NCBI GenBank assembly: GCA_964036665.1
Contig: OZ038527.1
Location: 19,986,221 to 20,050,220, forward strand
Length of the DNA stretch: 64,000 nt
Source of the DNA: Gordius sp. MW1
Lineage: Eukaryota; Nematomorpha; Gordioida; Gordea; Gordiidae
Reading direction: 5' to 3'
Both the position numbers and the translations under genes were made by a program. The notes under the pieces are model-generated. The model was not told where the DNA came from and did not search any database. It worked only from the letters and a program-made list of their open reading frames with translations. The first letter of the stretch is position 1, and the number at the start of each line of letters is the position of its first letter. Of the stretch, positions 37,068-48,700 are shown in pieces.

Positions 37068-38814
37068 CAGAGGTCAGATTTGTTAGAATTATTTGCTCGA
37101 ACCCGGCCCGGTCCAATTTTATAATTGATCTGCTCGCCCGAACCCTCCCGAATCCTTCTTTGCGTACGCCCGGAAATGCCCAAATTATTAGAGCTGCTAG
37201 GCCCGAAATAGTGTGTTTCAAAATTTTCGGCACTAATATCGTTATATCTTTTTAAAGATATGTGTTCTTAATTTTTGATTTTTTTGGATAAAAACATGAA
37301 TTAACAAACATTATAAAATCAAATTTAAATGTGACATATTATACACAAAAACAATATAATAAATTATTTTAAAAACAACATCGAGCCCGAATCGCCAGAA
37401 TCTTATTATGGTGCCCGCCCGGGTCCACCCAAAAGTCAATATTACGACAGTACGGGCCAGGCAGGCAGCGGGCTGGGCCGGGCATTTCTGGTGTCTGATA
37501 TGCCTTTCCACAATGTAAACTGGAATTGGCAGGTGCATTCGAGTTTACTATAATATTCATAATTGTGGCATACACGAACATATACTGTAATAGATATATA
37601 ACTATTTAATGGCAAAGTTAGTTAAATCGGAGCAATTAGTTGGTGAAAGCAATTATAATGATTTTTGTCATAAAATAAAATACCTGCACTTTAATTTAAG
37701 GTTTAAAACCGTATGTACTTAATCCTATAATAATGCTGCTTTTATTTTGTTTTTAAAAATTCTAATACATCCAACTAGTTATAAATGCTGTAATAATAAT
37801 ATTATCCTTAAAAGTCATTTGCACTTTGTAGTTTATAACGCTATAGTAAACATGTAATAAACTCTTTGGGCTATATGTTGATGGTAATATAAATGACTAA
37901 AACGTTTGCCTTAAATATGTTGAGGTCTACTTTGAGGCTTTAACCAGTGTTATTAAAGGGCCTCAATCAGCCTAATTATTTAACTAAGTCAAATATAGGG
38001 GAACTATAAATTTCTGAGTCTATTTATATTTGACAGACACAGTAAATCTGATACAAATGTTACAATTTGCTAGAACTATATATTTTGATTTTCTATACTT
38101 TAAATTTATTTATAGTTTTTTTAATTTGCACTTTACATAGAAAATGTTATCTTAACAAATTATTTCATATCTTTATATTGTCAATTAGATGTCGTATCGC
38201 GCTAAATCTTTGAAAAGTTTGCGTATTAAGGGTTTTAAAAAATATAAAGGTTTGCCATTTGGATTTTTTAAAACTTATTTAATATTTTAATAAAAAGGAG
38301 ATATTTTTATTTCGTAAATTTAGAAAAAAAATTCTACACAAGTTGAGAATTATCGTCAAGACGAGATGAGATCGAGCTTTTCATAATCGCTCTCGAGACC
38401 AGACGAGATTTGTCTTCGAGACTAGACGAGATTAACACTACTCCATATATACATTACATATAACCTTTGTTACAGAAATAATTACACAAGGTATTAATAA
38501 AGGGCCAACGTTGTGGATCTTATAACATCCGCGCCAGCGAGCTTTATAACAAAATTTGGGCTATTCGGGCGTATGTGATTTTTTTATATGTATTATTTTG
38601 TTTTCGTGTTCTGTCATTTTTTTTATTTAATTGTATAATGTTTATTAAGCGTACTTTTGATAAAAAAATTAAAATCAAAATAGATGTAAAATATAACAAA
38701 TTACTTCTAAAGATAAATAGGATACATAGTATGGTTCAGGCGGACCCGGGCGGGCAATAAAAAATCGGACAGAACCGGGTTGGAACAAAAGAATTTAAGC
38801 AAATCTGATCTCTG
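37068..38814. mobile_element. Probable 1.7-kb hAT-like TIR element without transposase
   Basis: The left end reads CAGAGGTCAGATTTGTTAG; the complement of the right end reads CAGAGATCAGATTTGCTTA. Similarity continues inward: the left has 'gaacccggcccggtcc' and the right has the complementary 'cggacccgggcgggc' and 'agaaccgggttgg' segments. CAGAG ends fit hAT, but the flanking 8 bp do not match. The inside is AT-rich apart from a GC patch at about 37380-37480 and a GAGACGAG cluster at 38356-38435. No transposase frame is seen; short frames in the GC patches are compositional. Confidence 0.55.
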
Positions 38815-39283
38815 ACCTTAACACGTTCCCTTCTTGCCAAACCTAGTCTTAACCAGCATTTTTTATCTCAGCATTTTAAAATAAACACTAGCTTTACCAT
38901 ATCAAATTATTTGTTGTTATAAAATTTATCCTTGTTTTCATTCTTAAATGCTCAGTTTTGTAAGCTAAGCTCTTTAATAAGCCGATTCTTTTCTGCCAAG
39001 TTTGTATTATTAAATGGGCTTACAACGTCGCTTTGTATTTATTGACATTAAAAAATTTTCTATAGAACAGCCAGAAATGATTTACTGTTAGAAATGCTTT
39101 GCACTTAGAGTCCCAAAAGGATGAAGGAGCTGGCGCTGCTGGTATGGTTATTTAAAGCCACCATCAATCGCCCACCCTGGGCGTCCTATTAACAACACTA
39201 GCTCCTCTGGCCGATCTCTGATTAAACCTTCAAACATACATACACACATATTCTAAACATCGCTCCTGCTCATCTCGCATAAA
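38815..39283. other. Spacer upstream of the gon-4-like gene
   Basis: A GC-richer patch at about 39115-39225 ('gaaggagctggcgctgctgg', 'cgcccaccctgggcgtcc') stands out. I cannot assign a function to it. Confidence 0.35.
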
Positions 39284-39638
39284 ACTCAGCTCAACTAAGC
39301 TCATGCAAATCATGCTTATAACTAATTCATTTTATATAATCATGTTATAAACGCTTTATAGGGCTGCAAAAACTTATAATAAGCATATAATATATGAAGA
39401 TTAACTTTTTTATTGCTGCATATATATTTTCTTTCATATTAAGCATGTAATAATGAAGTTCAAATTTTTTACTGCTGCCTATATATTTTAGGGTTAGGGT
39501 TAGATTAAATGCTTTATAATAAGTTAATATGCATTTACAATATTTTATATTGTTATATATAATAGATATACTTATATAATAATGTTTAAATTATAATTTT
39601 TGTGCACTAGATGAATTGTGCTTTAGTTGAGTTGAGTA
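39284..39638. mobile_element. Probable miniature TIR element in the promoter/5' UTR region of the gon-4-like gene
   Basis: 'actcagctcaactaagc' at 39284-39300 is matched by the reverse complement of 'gctttagttgagttgagt' at 39621-39638, allowing one substitution and one insertion. The 355 bp between are AT-rich, with two diverged copies of 'ttttttattgctgcatatat' and 'agggttagggttaga' at 39490-39505. It ends 44 nt before the start codon at 39683. No target duplication was found, so a mobile origin is likely but unproved. Confidence 0.45.
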
Positions 39639-39682
39639 GGATTCCTAAACATATGACATAGTTATAGCGCGAGTTGCTCATT

Positions 39683-39793
39683 ATGAATTTAGATAATTTA
39701 CCTGATTTTGATCTGTCTCACATTGAATCAGTGCTTGAAGATGTTGCAAAGAAGAATAATTTAAGTGCTATTAATGTTAAGAGTATAATAAAA
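39683..39793 (+). CDS. GON4L: GON4L-like exon 1
   Basis: It has 37 codons from ATG; an in-frame TAG lies six codons upstream. The acidic/helical start '[14 protein letters not shown]' and 'VKSIIK' lead straight into the conserved 'H(L/V)(I/V)T(D/N)E' block of the family. Donor GTAATT, phase 0. The vertebrate protein has a longer N-terminus, so an upstream coding exon is not excluded. Confidence 0.75.
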
Positions 39794-42700
39794 GTAATTA
39801 TAACCATTATATTTAAATGAATTTTAAATAAAGCATTTGATTACTGATGAACAAGTCGTTAAATTTCTAAAATCATGTGTCTCAGAAGAAGGAATTTTAG
39901 AAGGTAATCCTCATGATTGTTCACCCACTGGAAGCAATTATGAGAAAGGGATTAAAAACAAATTATTAACTTTTGCCCAACATTTATTGGATGATTTTCA
40001 TCCTAAAATGACTAGAGGTAAGATTAGAGAATTAAGGAAGAAAGGGGTAATAATAAATGACATTAATTTAAAATTATTATAGGCTTTAAGCTCCATGTGG
40101 CCTGTTTCTCCTTCACACATTCATAGTCCCAACTCTAACCCAAAAAATGTTGTTAAATTTGGTGATTTAGAATTTCCATCTGACACAGAAGATAGTGATG
40201 AGGAGTTTTTAATTAAAAAGGACTATAATAATATTGAAAATGCATTTAATCTTTCCCAGGTATTAATATATACTATAATTATATATGTATGCGGTAGGAT
40301 AAAACAGTCACAACTACAAAAGAAATAGGTAAACAAAAATTTTATTTTTTATTAAAAATGTATTGTTTTAAAGTTTCTCTTGATTCCAATGTTGCAATTC
40401 CTGATTCTTCAACAATCTGCTTTATGGATGATGACTGGTCAAGTGCATCTCCTGACACTGATATTGAAAAAGATGAATGCACAGATGATTTCAAAAATTC
40501 TCATCCTTTTAATATGGAAGATGAAGATTATAAGGAATATTATGATTGGTTACAAGGAATCTTTGACGATGAAACATTGACAGATTGTCACAATGTGGGA
40601 TATAAAAAACCCAGTAATTACTTTTTATTTAATTTATATTATTGAAGAAACTATAAGGCAAGTTGTTTAACTATAACGTGTATATTTATCATTTATTTGC
40701 TCATTTAAAATAACTACATAAATAGGCATAAAGGATTGATCTTGCAAGATTCTTAAACTATATGTCTAGGTTTCTTTAACTCACTAATTACTTTGTTCCT
40801 ATTCCAAAATCTTTTTTAGTTTAATGCAAGATTGTATACAATTTTTATCTATTTTATGCTTATATATATTGTAATAAGTGTAATTAGTTGACATAATGCC
40901 ATCGTATGTACAAATTTTGTATGATATTCAAGTTAATATTCTTTAAGATTATAAAGTTTGTGTGGCCTGAATGCATTGCCCAATGGAATAAATGTTTTAT
41001 TAATGAATTCCCTTGTGAAGATATTAATCTTTTAATTTATTTTCTGTGATAGTAAGACATATATATTATCCCTATGCTTATGAAATAGCTCATAGAAAAA
41101 CTCCCCGAAGATCTGAGCAATCTCACACCCCAAATCAAGATCAAGCTCCAACAATTTCTTCAGCAACATCTACTTGTGATAAAAATCTTAAGGAAGCATC
41201 AACTTCCTACAACGAAGAAGAGGATCCTGAATATGATTTAATGGCAGAGCTTGAAAATTTTATCGAAGATCCTGAAGATTTGAGAAATGATAGGGCCGTG
41301 CACGTGTCAAGTGAGTTTTTAAAGGGGGAATTAATGTTGTGTTTGTTTTTAAATCTAATTTAATAGACCATCACTCTGCATTTTTGGATAAGGCATGATA
41401 TGCCTTTAACTAAGGCAAAACCGAAAAGCTTTTAAATTTAGGACACCCTAACCAACTTCGTATAAATTTTTTGTTTAGCTCTTAAAATGAAAATTATGAC
41501 AATTTTCACCAAGGTAAAACCGCAAAACAATTTTTTATTTTTTAATAATTTTATGACACTTTAATCGATTGTTCTATGGTTAAATTAATATTAAGTAGGT
41601 TATATGTAAAAATACTAAGATCATAATAATATTAGCATCATATGGCAAATGCCTGCTCTGCTAGTACGCTAAAATGAAATTTACTGAAACCCATGTTTAA
41701 TTTCAAACAACCCTGCTGGATACCACGGGTTATATCAAGCAACTCTGCTCAATGCCCGTTTTTATCCAAAGTAGAAATTTCATTTGAGTCGACTATAGCT
41801 AGGGTCATAACAAATTGTGAGCCACTATGTAGAATAACAATTTTCCTCACTTAAAATTTGTTAAGTTCAAATATTAGTAAAAATTAAACAAAAAATTCAG
41901 CTACGTTTTTTTTAAAATATAATCAGTGCTTGTTGTATAAACACATCTTCTTCTTTATCAGTTATTTGGTCCTACAGACGTGGGGTTTGTTTTGATAAGT
42001 TTAGTCCATTTTGATCGGGTGAGTGCCATATCTTGACTAATCTCTTTTGTTCTCATTACTTTATTAACTTACCCTTTCCACGTGACACGGGTTCGTCCTC
42101 TTCCTCTCTTCCCCGATACCTCCATGTCCAGTACTTTTCAATCTAAGTCATCCGTGTCCCTTCTTAGTATATGCCCATACCACCTTAGCCTATTTTCGTT
42201 AATCATGTCCGCCATAGGTTGAATACCCATTTTTGTCATGAGAAAGTCATTCGTCATATGGTCGAGCTTAGTATACCCCAAGCTCCACCGTATCATTCTC
42301 ATCTCTGTGGCTTGTAATAGCTTTCCTTTCGTGGTGTTAATTGCCAATGTTTCACTTCCATAGAGTAACACCGGTCTTATGATGGATATGTAAGCTTTGT
42401 TCTTCAACCATATTGGCATATCATATATGTATATTTTACGATAAAAAATATATATGGGCATAACATGTTAACAGGGAAGGAATTGAACGAGTTGTTGAAT
42501 GAGCTTTTCGAACAGGATTCTGACGATAGCTGTAACCGAGAAGCCGTGCGACTCAGGGAAAAATATCAGCGTTTGGCGCAGCAAAAGCATCGAGAACATT
42601 CCCCAAACTGTGAAAAACACGTCGAAAAAGACGTTGAAAACGTGAAAAATAATATGAAAGTCTCAGAAGGGGAAAGTAGTGATGCTTTGGAAAATGCGGA

Positions 42701-45700
42701 TTTCTGCAGTTATCAAATGAGTATGCAGGAAAGGCTTCAGTTGGGAGATCAAATGCGAAAACACGTGCAATTGTTGACGCAAGTTTACCTATTGTCTTGC
42801 GAAAGCCAACGCCTCTATCCCATCAAAGAAGTTGCCAGGGTCTATTTGGTAGAACTTTGATTATGCCAATTGGTTTTAAACAGTTTTGTTTGCTCATGTT
42901 CTCTGAAGATATTTCATTTTTTCCCATTTTTTTGCTGCTACGCTCATACAAATATGTTTAAAGTTCATGACTATTTGTATTTTGATGTTATAGGTTGCAT
43001 TGATTTTAAGTTGTATAGGCTCGGACTGCACTTTAGCAGGCGAATTTGTGTTGAAAACTAGGAAAACTATCATTTTTTGACTTGCTCATTGATGCTGAGA
43101 ATGTTAACTATAATTCAATCTTCCACTAAAAATATGTTTAAAATTTGGGAAAAGTCGTTGGAATATCGTAGTCATCAAGGTTATTAGTATTAATGCGTTT
43201 CTGCTAATTTAAGGTGCTACTAGGGTTGTTAAATTGCTAACTTTAGCAATGCTAACTATGTGCTATGCTCGAGCACAAACACTAGCTGGGTAATATGCTA
43301 ACACAATGAGTGCTAAGCTAACTGTTTGGTGCAATAGTTTTAACAGTAGCACGTAAAAATGCTCGAGAGGTTAGTCGATAGCAGCCAAATCTGTTAAAAT
43401 ATTTAGCAGGAGCTCGAGCAGTAAATTCCAGCAGATAGTAGATTGAATTGCTTTTGTTAAACTATTTTAGTTACTTACAATATTTGCTCATGGTATATTA
43501 TAAAGTTATTATATTATAGTTTTATAAGAAATTAAGCATGTTGAGCATAAATGATGGATTGCACGATAATAAGATGAGATTGTATATTTGATTTTTTACT
43601 TGACATGTTATTATATACATTTTGAGTTTTTAGGTATAAATATTTTGTACAGGTGGTTAATAAATATATATGGGGTAAATGTCATAATCTATGTTTATGA
43701 TGCGATTTAAATTTTTTTTCAAATTGTGACTCACTAAGAGCTTATAAAATGTTTTTCACCTTTGAAATCAAGATTTTTGAAAGTTTAGCGGTCGCCCAGG
43801 TGACAAATGTCATAATCTACATATATGATGCGATTTAAATTTTTTTTTGAAATTGTGACTCACTAAGAACTTAAAAAAATGTTTTTAACCTTTGAAATCA
43901 AGATTTTTGAAAGTTTAGCGGTCGCCGAGGTGACAAATGTCATAACCTATGTTTATGATGCGATTTAAATTTTTTTTTCAAATTGTGACTCACTAGGAGC
44001 TTAAAAAATGTTTTTCACCTTTGAAATTAAGATTTTTGAAAGTTTAGCGGTCGCCCAGGTGACAAATGTCATAATCTATGTTTATGATGGGATTTAAATT
44101 TTTTTTTCAAATTGTGACTCACTAGGAGCTTAAAAAATGTTTTTCACCTTTGAAATTAAGATTTTTGAAAGTTTAGCGGTCGCCCAGGTGACAAATGTCA
44201 TAATCTAGGCATATGATGCGATTTAAATTTTTTTTTGAAATTGTGACTCACTAAGAACTTAAAAAAATGTTTTTAACCTTTGAAATCAAGATTTTTGAAA
44301 GTTTAGCGGTCGCCGAGGTGACAAATGTCATAACCTATGTTTATGATGCGATTTAAATTTTTTTTTCAAATTGTGACTCACTAGGAGCTTAAAAAATGTT
44401 TTTCACCTTTGAAATTAAGATTTTTGAAAGTTTAGCGGTCGCCCAGGTGACAAATGTCATAATCTATGTTTATGATGCGATTTAAATTTTTTTTCAAATT
44501 GTGACTCACTAAGAGCTTATAAAATGTTTTTCACCTTTGAAATCAAGATTTTTGAAAGTTAAGCGGTCGCCCAGGTGACAAATGTCATAATCTACATTTA
44601 TGATGCGATTTAAAATTTTTTTTCAAATTGTGACTCACTAGGAGCTTAAAAAATGTTTTTCACCTTTGAAATTAAGATTTTTGAAAGTTTAGCGGTCCCC
44701 AAGGTGACAAATGTCATAATCTAAATTTATGATGCGATTTAAATTTTTTTTTCAAATTTTGACTCACTAAGAGTTTAAAAAATGTTTTTCAACTTTGAAA
44801 TTAAGATTTTTGAAAGTTTAGCGGTCGCCCAGGTGACAAATGTCATAATCTATGTTTATGATGGGATTTAAATTTTTTTTTCAAATTGTGACTCACTAGG
44901 AGCCTAAAAAATGTTTTTCACCTTTGAAATTAAGATTTTTGAAAGTTTAGCGGTCGCCCAGGTGACAAATGTCATAATCTAAGTATATGATGCGATTTAA
45001 ATTTTTTTTTGAAATTGTGACTCACTAAGAACTTAAAAAAATGTTTTTAACCTTTGAAATCAAGATTTTTGAAAGTTTAGCGGTCGCCGAGGTGACAAAT
45101 GTCATAACCTATGTTTATGATGCGATTTAAATTTTTTTTTCGAATTGTGACTCACTAAGAACTTAAAAAAATGTTTTTGACCTTTGAAATCAAGATTTTT
45201 GAAAGTTTAGCGGTCGCCGAGGTGACAAATGTCATAACCTATGTTTATGATGCGATTTAAATTTTTTTTTCAAATTGTGACTCACTAGGAGCTTAAAAAA
45301 TGTTTTTCACCTTTGAAATTAAGATTTTTGAAAGTTTAGCGGTCGCCCAGGTGACAAATGTCATAATCTATTTTATGATGCGATTTAAATTTTTTTCCAA
45401 ATTGTGACTCACTAAGAGCTTATAAAATGTTTTTCACCTTTGAAATCAAGATTTTTGAAAGTTAAGCGGTCGCCCAGGTGACAAATGTCATAATCTACAT
45501 TTATGATGCGATTTAAATTTTTTTTTCAAATTGTGACTCACTAGGAGCTTAAAAAATGTTTTTCACCTTTGAAATTAAGATTTTTGAAAGTTTAGCGGTC
45601 CCCCAGGTGACAAATGTCATAATCTAAATTTATGATGCGATTTAAATTTTTTTTTCAAATTTTGACTCACTAAGAGTTTAAAAAATGTTTTTCAACTTTG

Positions 45701-48700
45701 AAATTAAGATTTTTGAAAGTTTAGCGGTCGCCCAGGTGACAAATGTCATAATCTATGTTTATGATGGGATTTAAATTTTTTTTTCAAATTGTGACTCACT
45801 AGGAGCCTAAAAAATGTTTTTCACCTTTGAAATTAAAATTTTTGAAAGTTTAGCGGTCGCCCAGGTGACAAATGTCATAATCTAAGTATATGATGCGATT
45901 TAAATTTTTTTTTGAAATTGTGACTCACTAAGAACTTAAAAAAATGTTTTTAACCTTTGAAATCAAGATTTTTGAAAGTTTAGCGGTCACCGAGGTGACA
46001 AATGTCATAACCTATGTTTATGATGCGATTTAAATTTTTTTTTCGAATTGTGACTCACTAGGAGCTTAAAAAATGTTTTTCACCTTTGAAATTAAGATTT
46101 TTGAAAGTTTAGCGGTCGCCCAGGTGACAAATGTCATAATCTATGTTTATGATGCGATTTAAATTTTTTTTTCAAATTGTGACTCACTAAGCGCTTAAAA
46201 AATGTTTTTCACCTTTAAAATTAAGATTTTTGAAAGTTTAGCGGTCGTCCAGGTGACAAATGTCATAACTCATAATATATGTTTATGATGCGATTTAAAT
46301 TTTTTTTTGAAATTGTGACTCACTAAGAACTTAAAAAATGTTTTTCACCTTTGAAATTAAGATTTTTAAAAGTTTAGCGGTCGCCCAGGTGACAAATGTC
46401 ATAATCTATGTTTATGATGCGATTTAAATTTTTTTTTCAAATTGTGACTCACTAGGAGCTTAAAAAATGTTTTTCAGCTTTGAAATCAAGATTTTTGAAA
46501 GTTTAGCGGTCGCCCAGGTGACGAATGTCATAATCTACATTTATGATGCGATTTAAATTTTTTTTTCAAATTGTGACTCACTAGGAGCTTAAAAAATGTT
46601 TTTCACCTTTGAAATTAAGATTTTTGAAAGTTTAGCGGTCGCCCAGGTGACAAATGTCATAATCTATGTTTATGATGCGATTTAAATTTTTTTTCAAATT
46701 GTGACTCACCAAGCGCTTAAAAAATGTTTTTCACCTTTGAAATTAAGATTTTTAAAAGTTTAGCGGTCGCCCAGGTGACAAATGTCATAATCTATGTTTA
46801 TGATGCGATTTAAATTTTTTTTTCAAATTGTGACTCACTAGGAGCTTAAAAAATGTTGTTCAGCTTTGAAATCAAGATTTTTGAAAGTTTAGCGGTCGCC
46901 CAGGTGACAAATGTCATAATCTACATTTATGATGCGATTTAAATTTTTTTTCAAATTGTGACTCACTAAGCGCTTAAAAAATGTTTTTCACCTTTAAAAT
47001 TAAGATTTTAACAGTTTGCCGCAGTGGTTTGTCCCGAACCCGAACCGGGTAAAACCCGATGTTTTACGGAACCCGAACCCAAGGGGGGGGGCAAAGTAAA
47101 TTTGTATTGAATTTTTTTTTGTCATTTAAGGGGGGAGCACGTGCCCTCTTTGCAAACTTTTTTTAAGCGCTTAGTGAGTCACAATTTGGAAAAAAAATTT
47201 AAATCGCATCATAAATTTAGATTATGACATTTGTCACCTGGGGGACCGCTAAACTTTCAAAAATCTTAATTTCAAAGGTGAAAAACATTTTTTAAGCTCC
47301 TAGTGAGTCACAATTTGAAAAAAAAATTTAAATCGCATCATAAATGTAGATTATGACATTTGTCACCTGGGCGACCGCTAAACTTTCAAAAATCTTGATT
47401 TCAAAGGTGAAAAACATTTTATAAGCTCTTAGTGAGTCACAATTTGAAAAAAAATTTAAATCGCATCATAAACATAGATTATGACATTTACCCCATATAT
47501 ATTTATTAACCACCTGTACAAAATATTTATACCTAAAAACTCAAAATGTATATAATAACATGTCAAGCAAAAAATCAAATATACAATCTCATCTTATTAT
47601 CGTGCAATCCATCATTTATGCTCAACATGCTTAATTTCTTATAAAACTATAATATAATAACTTTATAATATACCATGAGCAAATATTGTAAGTAACTAAA
47701 ATAGTTTAACAAAAGCAATTTAATCTACTATCTGCTGGAATTTACTGCTCGAGCTCCTGCTAAATTTTTTAACAGATTTGGCTGCTATCGACTAACCTCT
47801 CGAGCATTTTTACGTGCTACTGTTAAAACTATTGCACCGAACAGTTAGCTTAGCACTCATTGTGTTAGCATATTACCCAGCTAGTGTTCGTGCTCGAGTT
47901 TTTAGTGAAGCTGCTTAGCAATTTAACAACTATAGGTGCTACTGTTTAGGAAAAGCTTAAATTTAGAGCTTAATTCCTACCAATTTCTTAGTATCGAATA
48001 ATGTTTATTAATTAGCTACACGGTTTTCTAAAACCACCCCTTTTTTGGAATAGACATAGTCGGACTACGAAATGTCATAATTTTGAACTTTAATAGGTAC
48101 GTGCACTTGGTAGTTTTTAGAAAAAATATATACCGGAAATTTCACACAACAGTTATTTTAAAATCTTTGTCTCCTTTTTTGTTTGTGTTCTGCAAGACCA
48201 TGTTTGACCTTGTTAACTCCTCTAGCATTCTCGACTTTTTAAGATTTTTATTTAAATTTTAATAGAGCCATGGGCATAGCCAGCATTGGAAGTAGAAGGG
48301 GGCATTTTAATGATTTAGAGAGGGGCAAAATGATCGTTTTCTTAAATTTTAGCCATAATTTTAATAAAATTCAACAAATTCTTGGATTTAAAGGGGGGCA
48401 GTCGCCCCTCCCTGGCTACGCCCATGAATAGAGCTGTATGTGAAAATCAGAGATTTAGTGAACATTTGAAATGTCCCATTTTTAAACAAATAATTCTAAA
48501 TTATATTATGTTATGGGGGATAGAAAGAGTTAGATAAGCTGGCATCGTTGAATGCGAATAAAAATGAATCCGCTTTTCATCCCATGAATTTGCCGCACGC
48601 CATAGAAGTGATAAAAAGTGACCAAGCTCGTGTCCAGCGCAAATATAACCCGCCTCCTTCCAAGAGAAAATGTAAGCTTGAAAAAGTTACATTCTTTTTA

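Larger units (their letters stand above)
43221..47934 (+). mobile_element. hAT-like long-inverted-repeat element built from satellite DNA
   Basis: The perfect 8-bp direct repeat GGTGCTAC flanks it (43213-43220 and 47935-47942). The termini are TAGGGTTGTTAAATTGCTAA on the left and, as complement, TATAGTTGTTAAATTGCTAA on the right; the TAGGG start and 8-bp duplication are hAT features. Inverted similarity covers about 450 bp on each side and then continues into the satellite: about 26 forward units on the left and 2.5 inverted units on the right (47166-47490). An asymmetric loop (about 47011-47165) separates them. There is no transposase. It lies wholly within intron 7 of the GON4L-like gene, plus-strand label arbitrary. 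Confidence 0.85.

Noticed and set aside
39490..39505. Interstitial telomere from 'agggttagggttag'
   Set aside because: Only two repeat units, inside a TIR-bounded segment.
43678..47010. CRISPR-like array from regular spacing
   Set aside because: Units are contiguous satellite repeats with no unique spacers, in a eukaryotic transposon.
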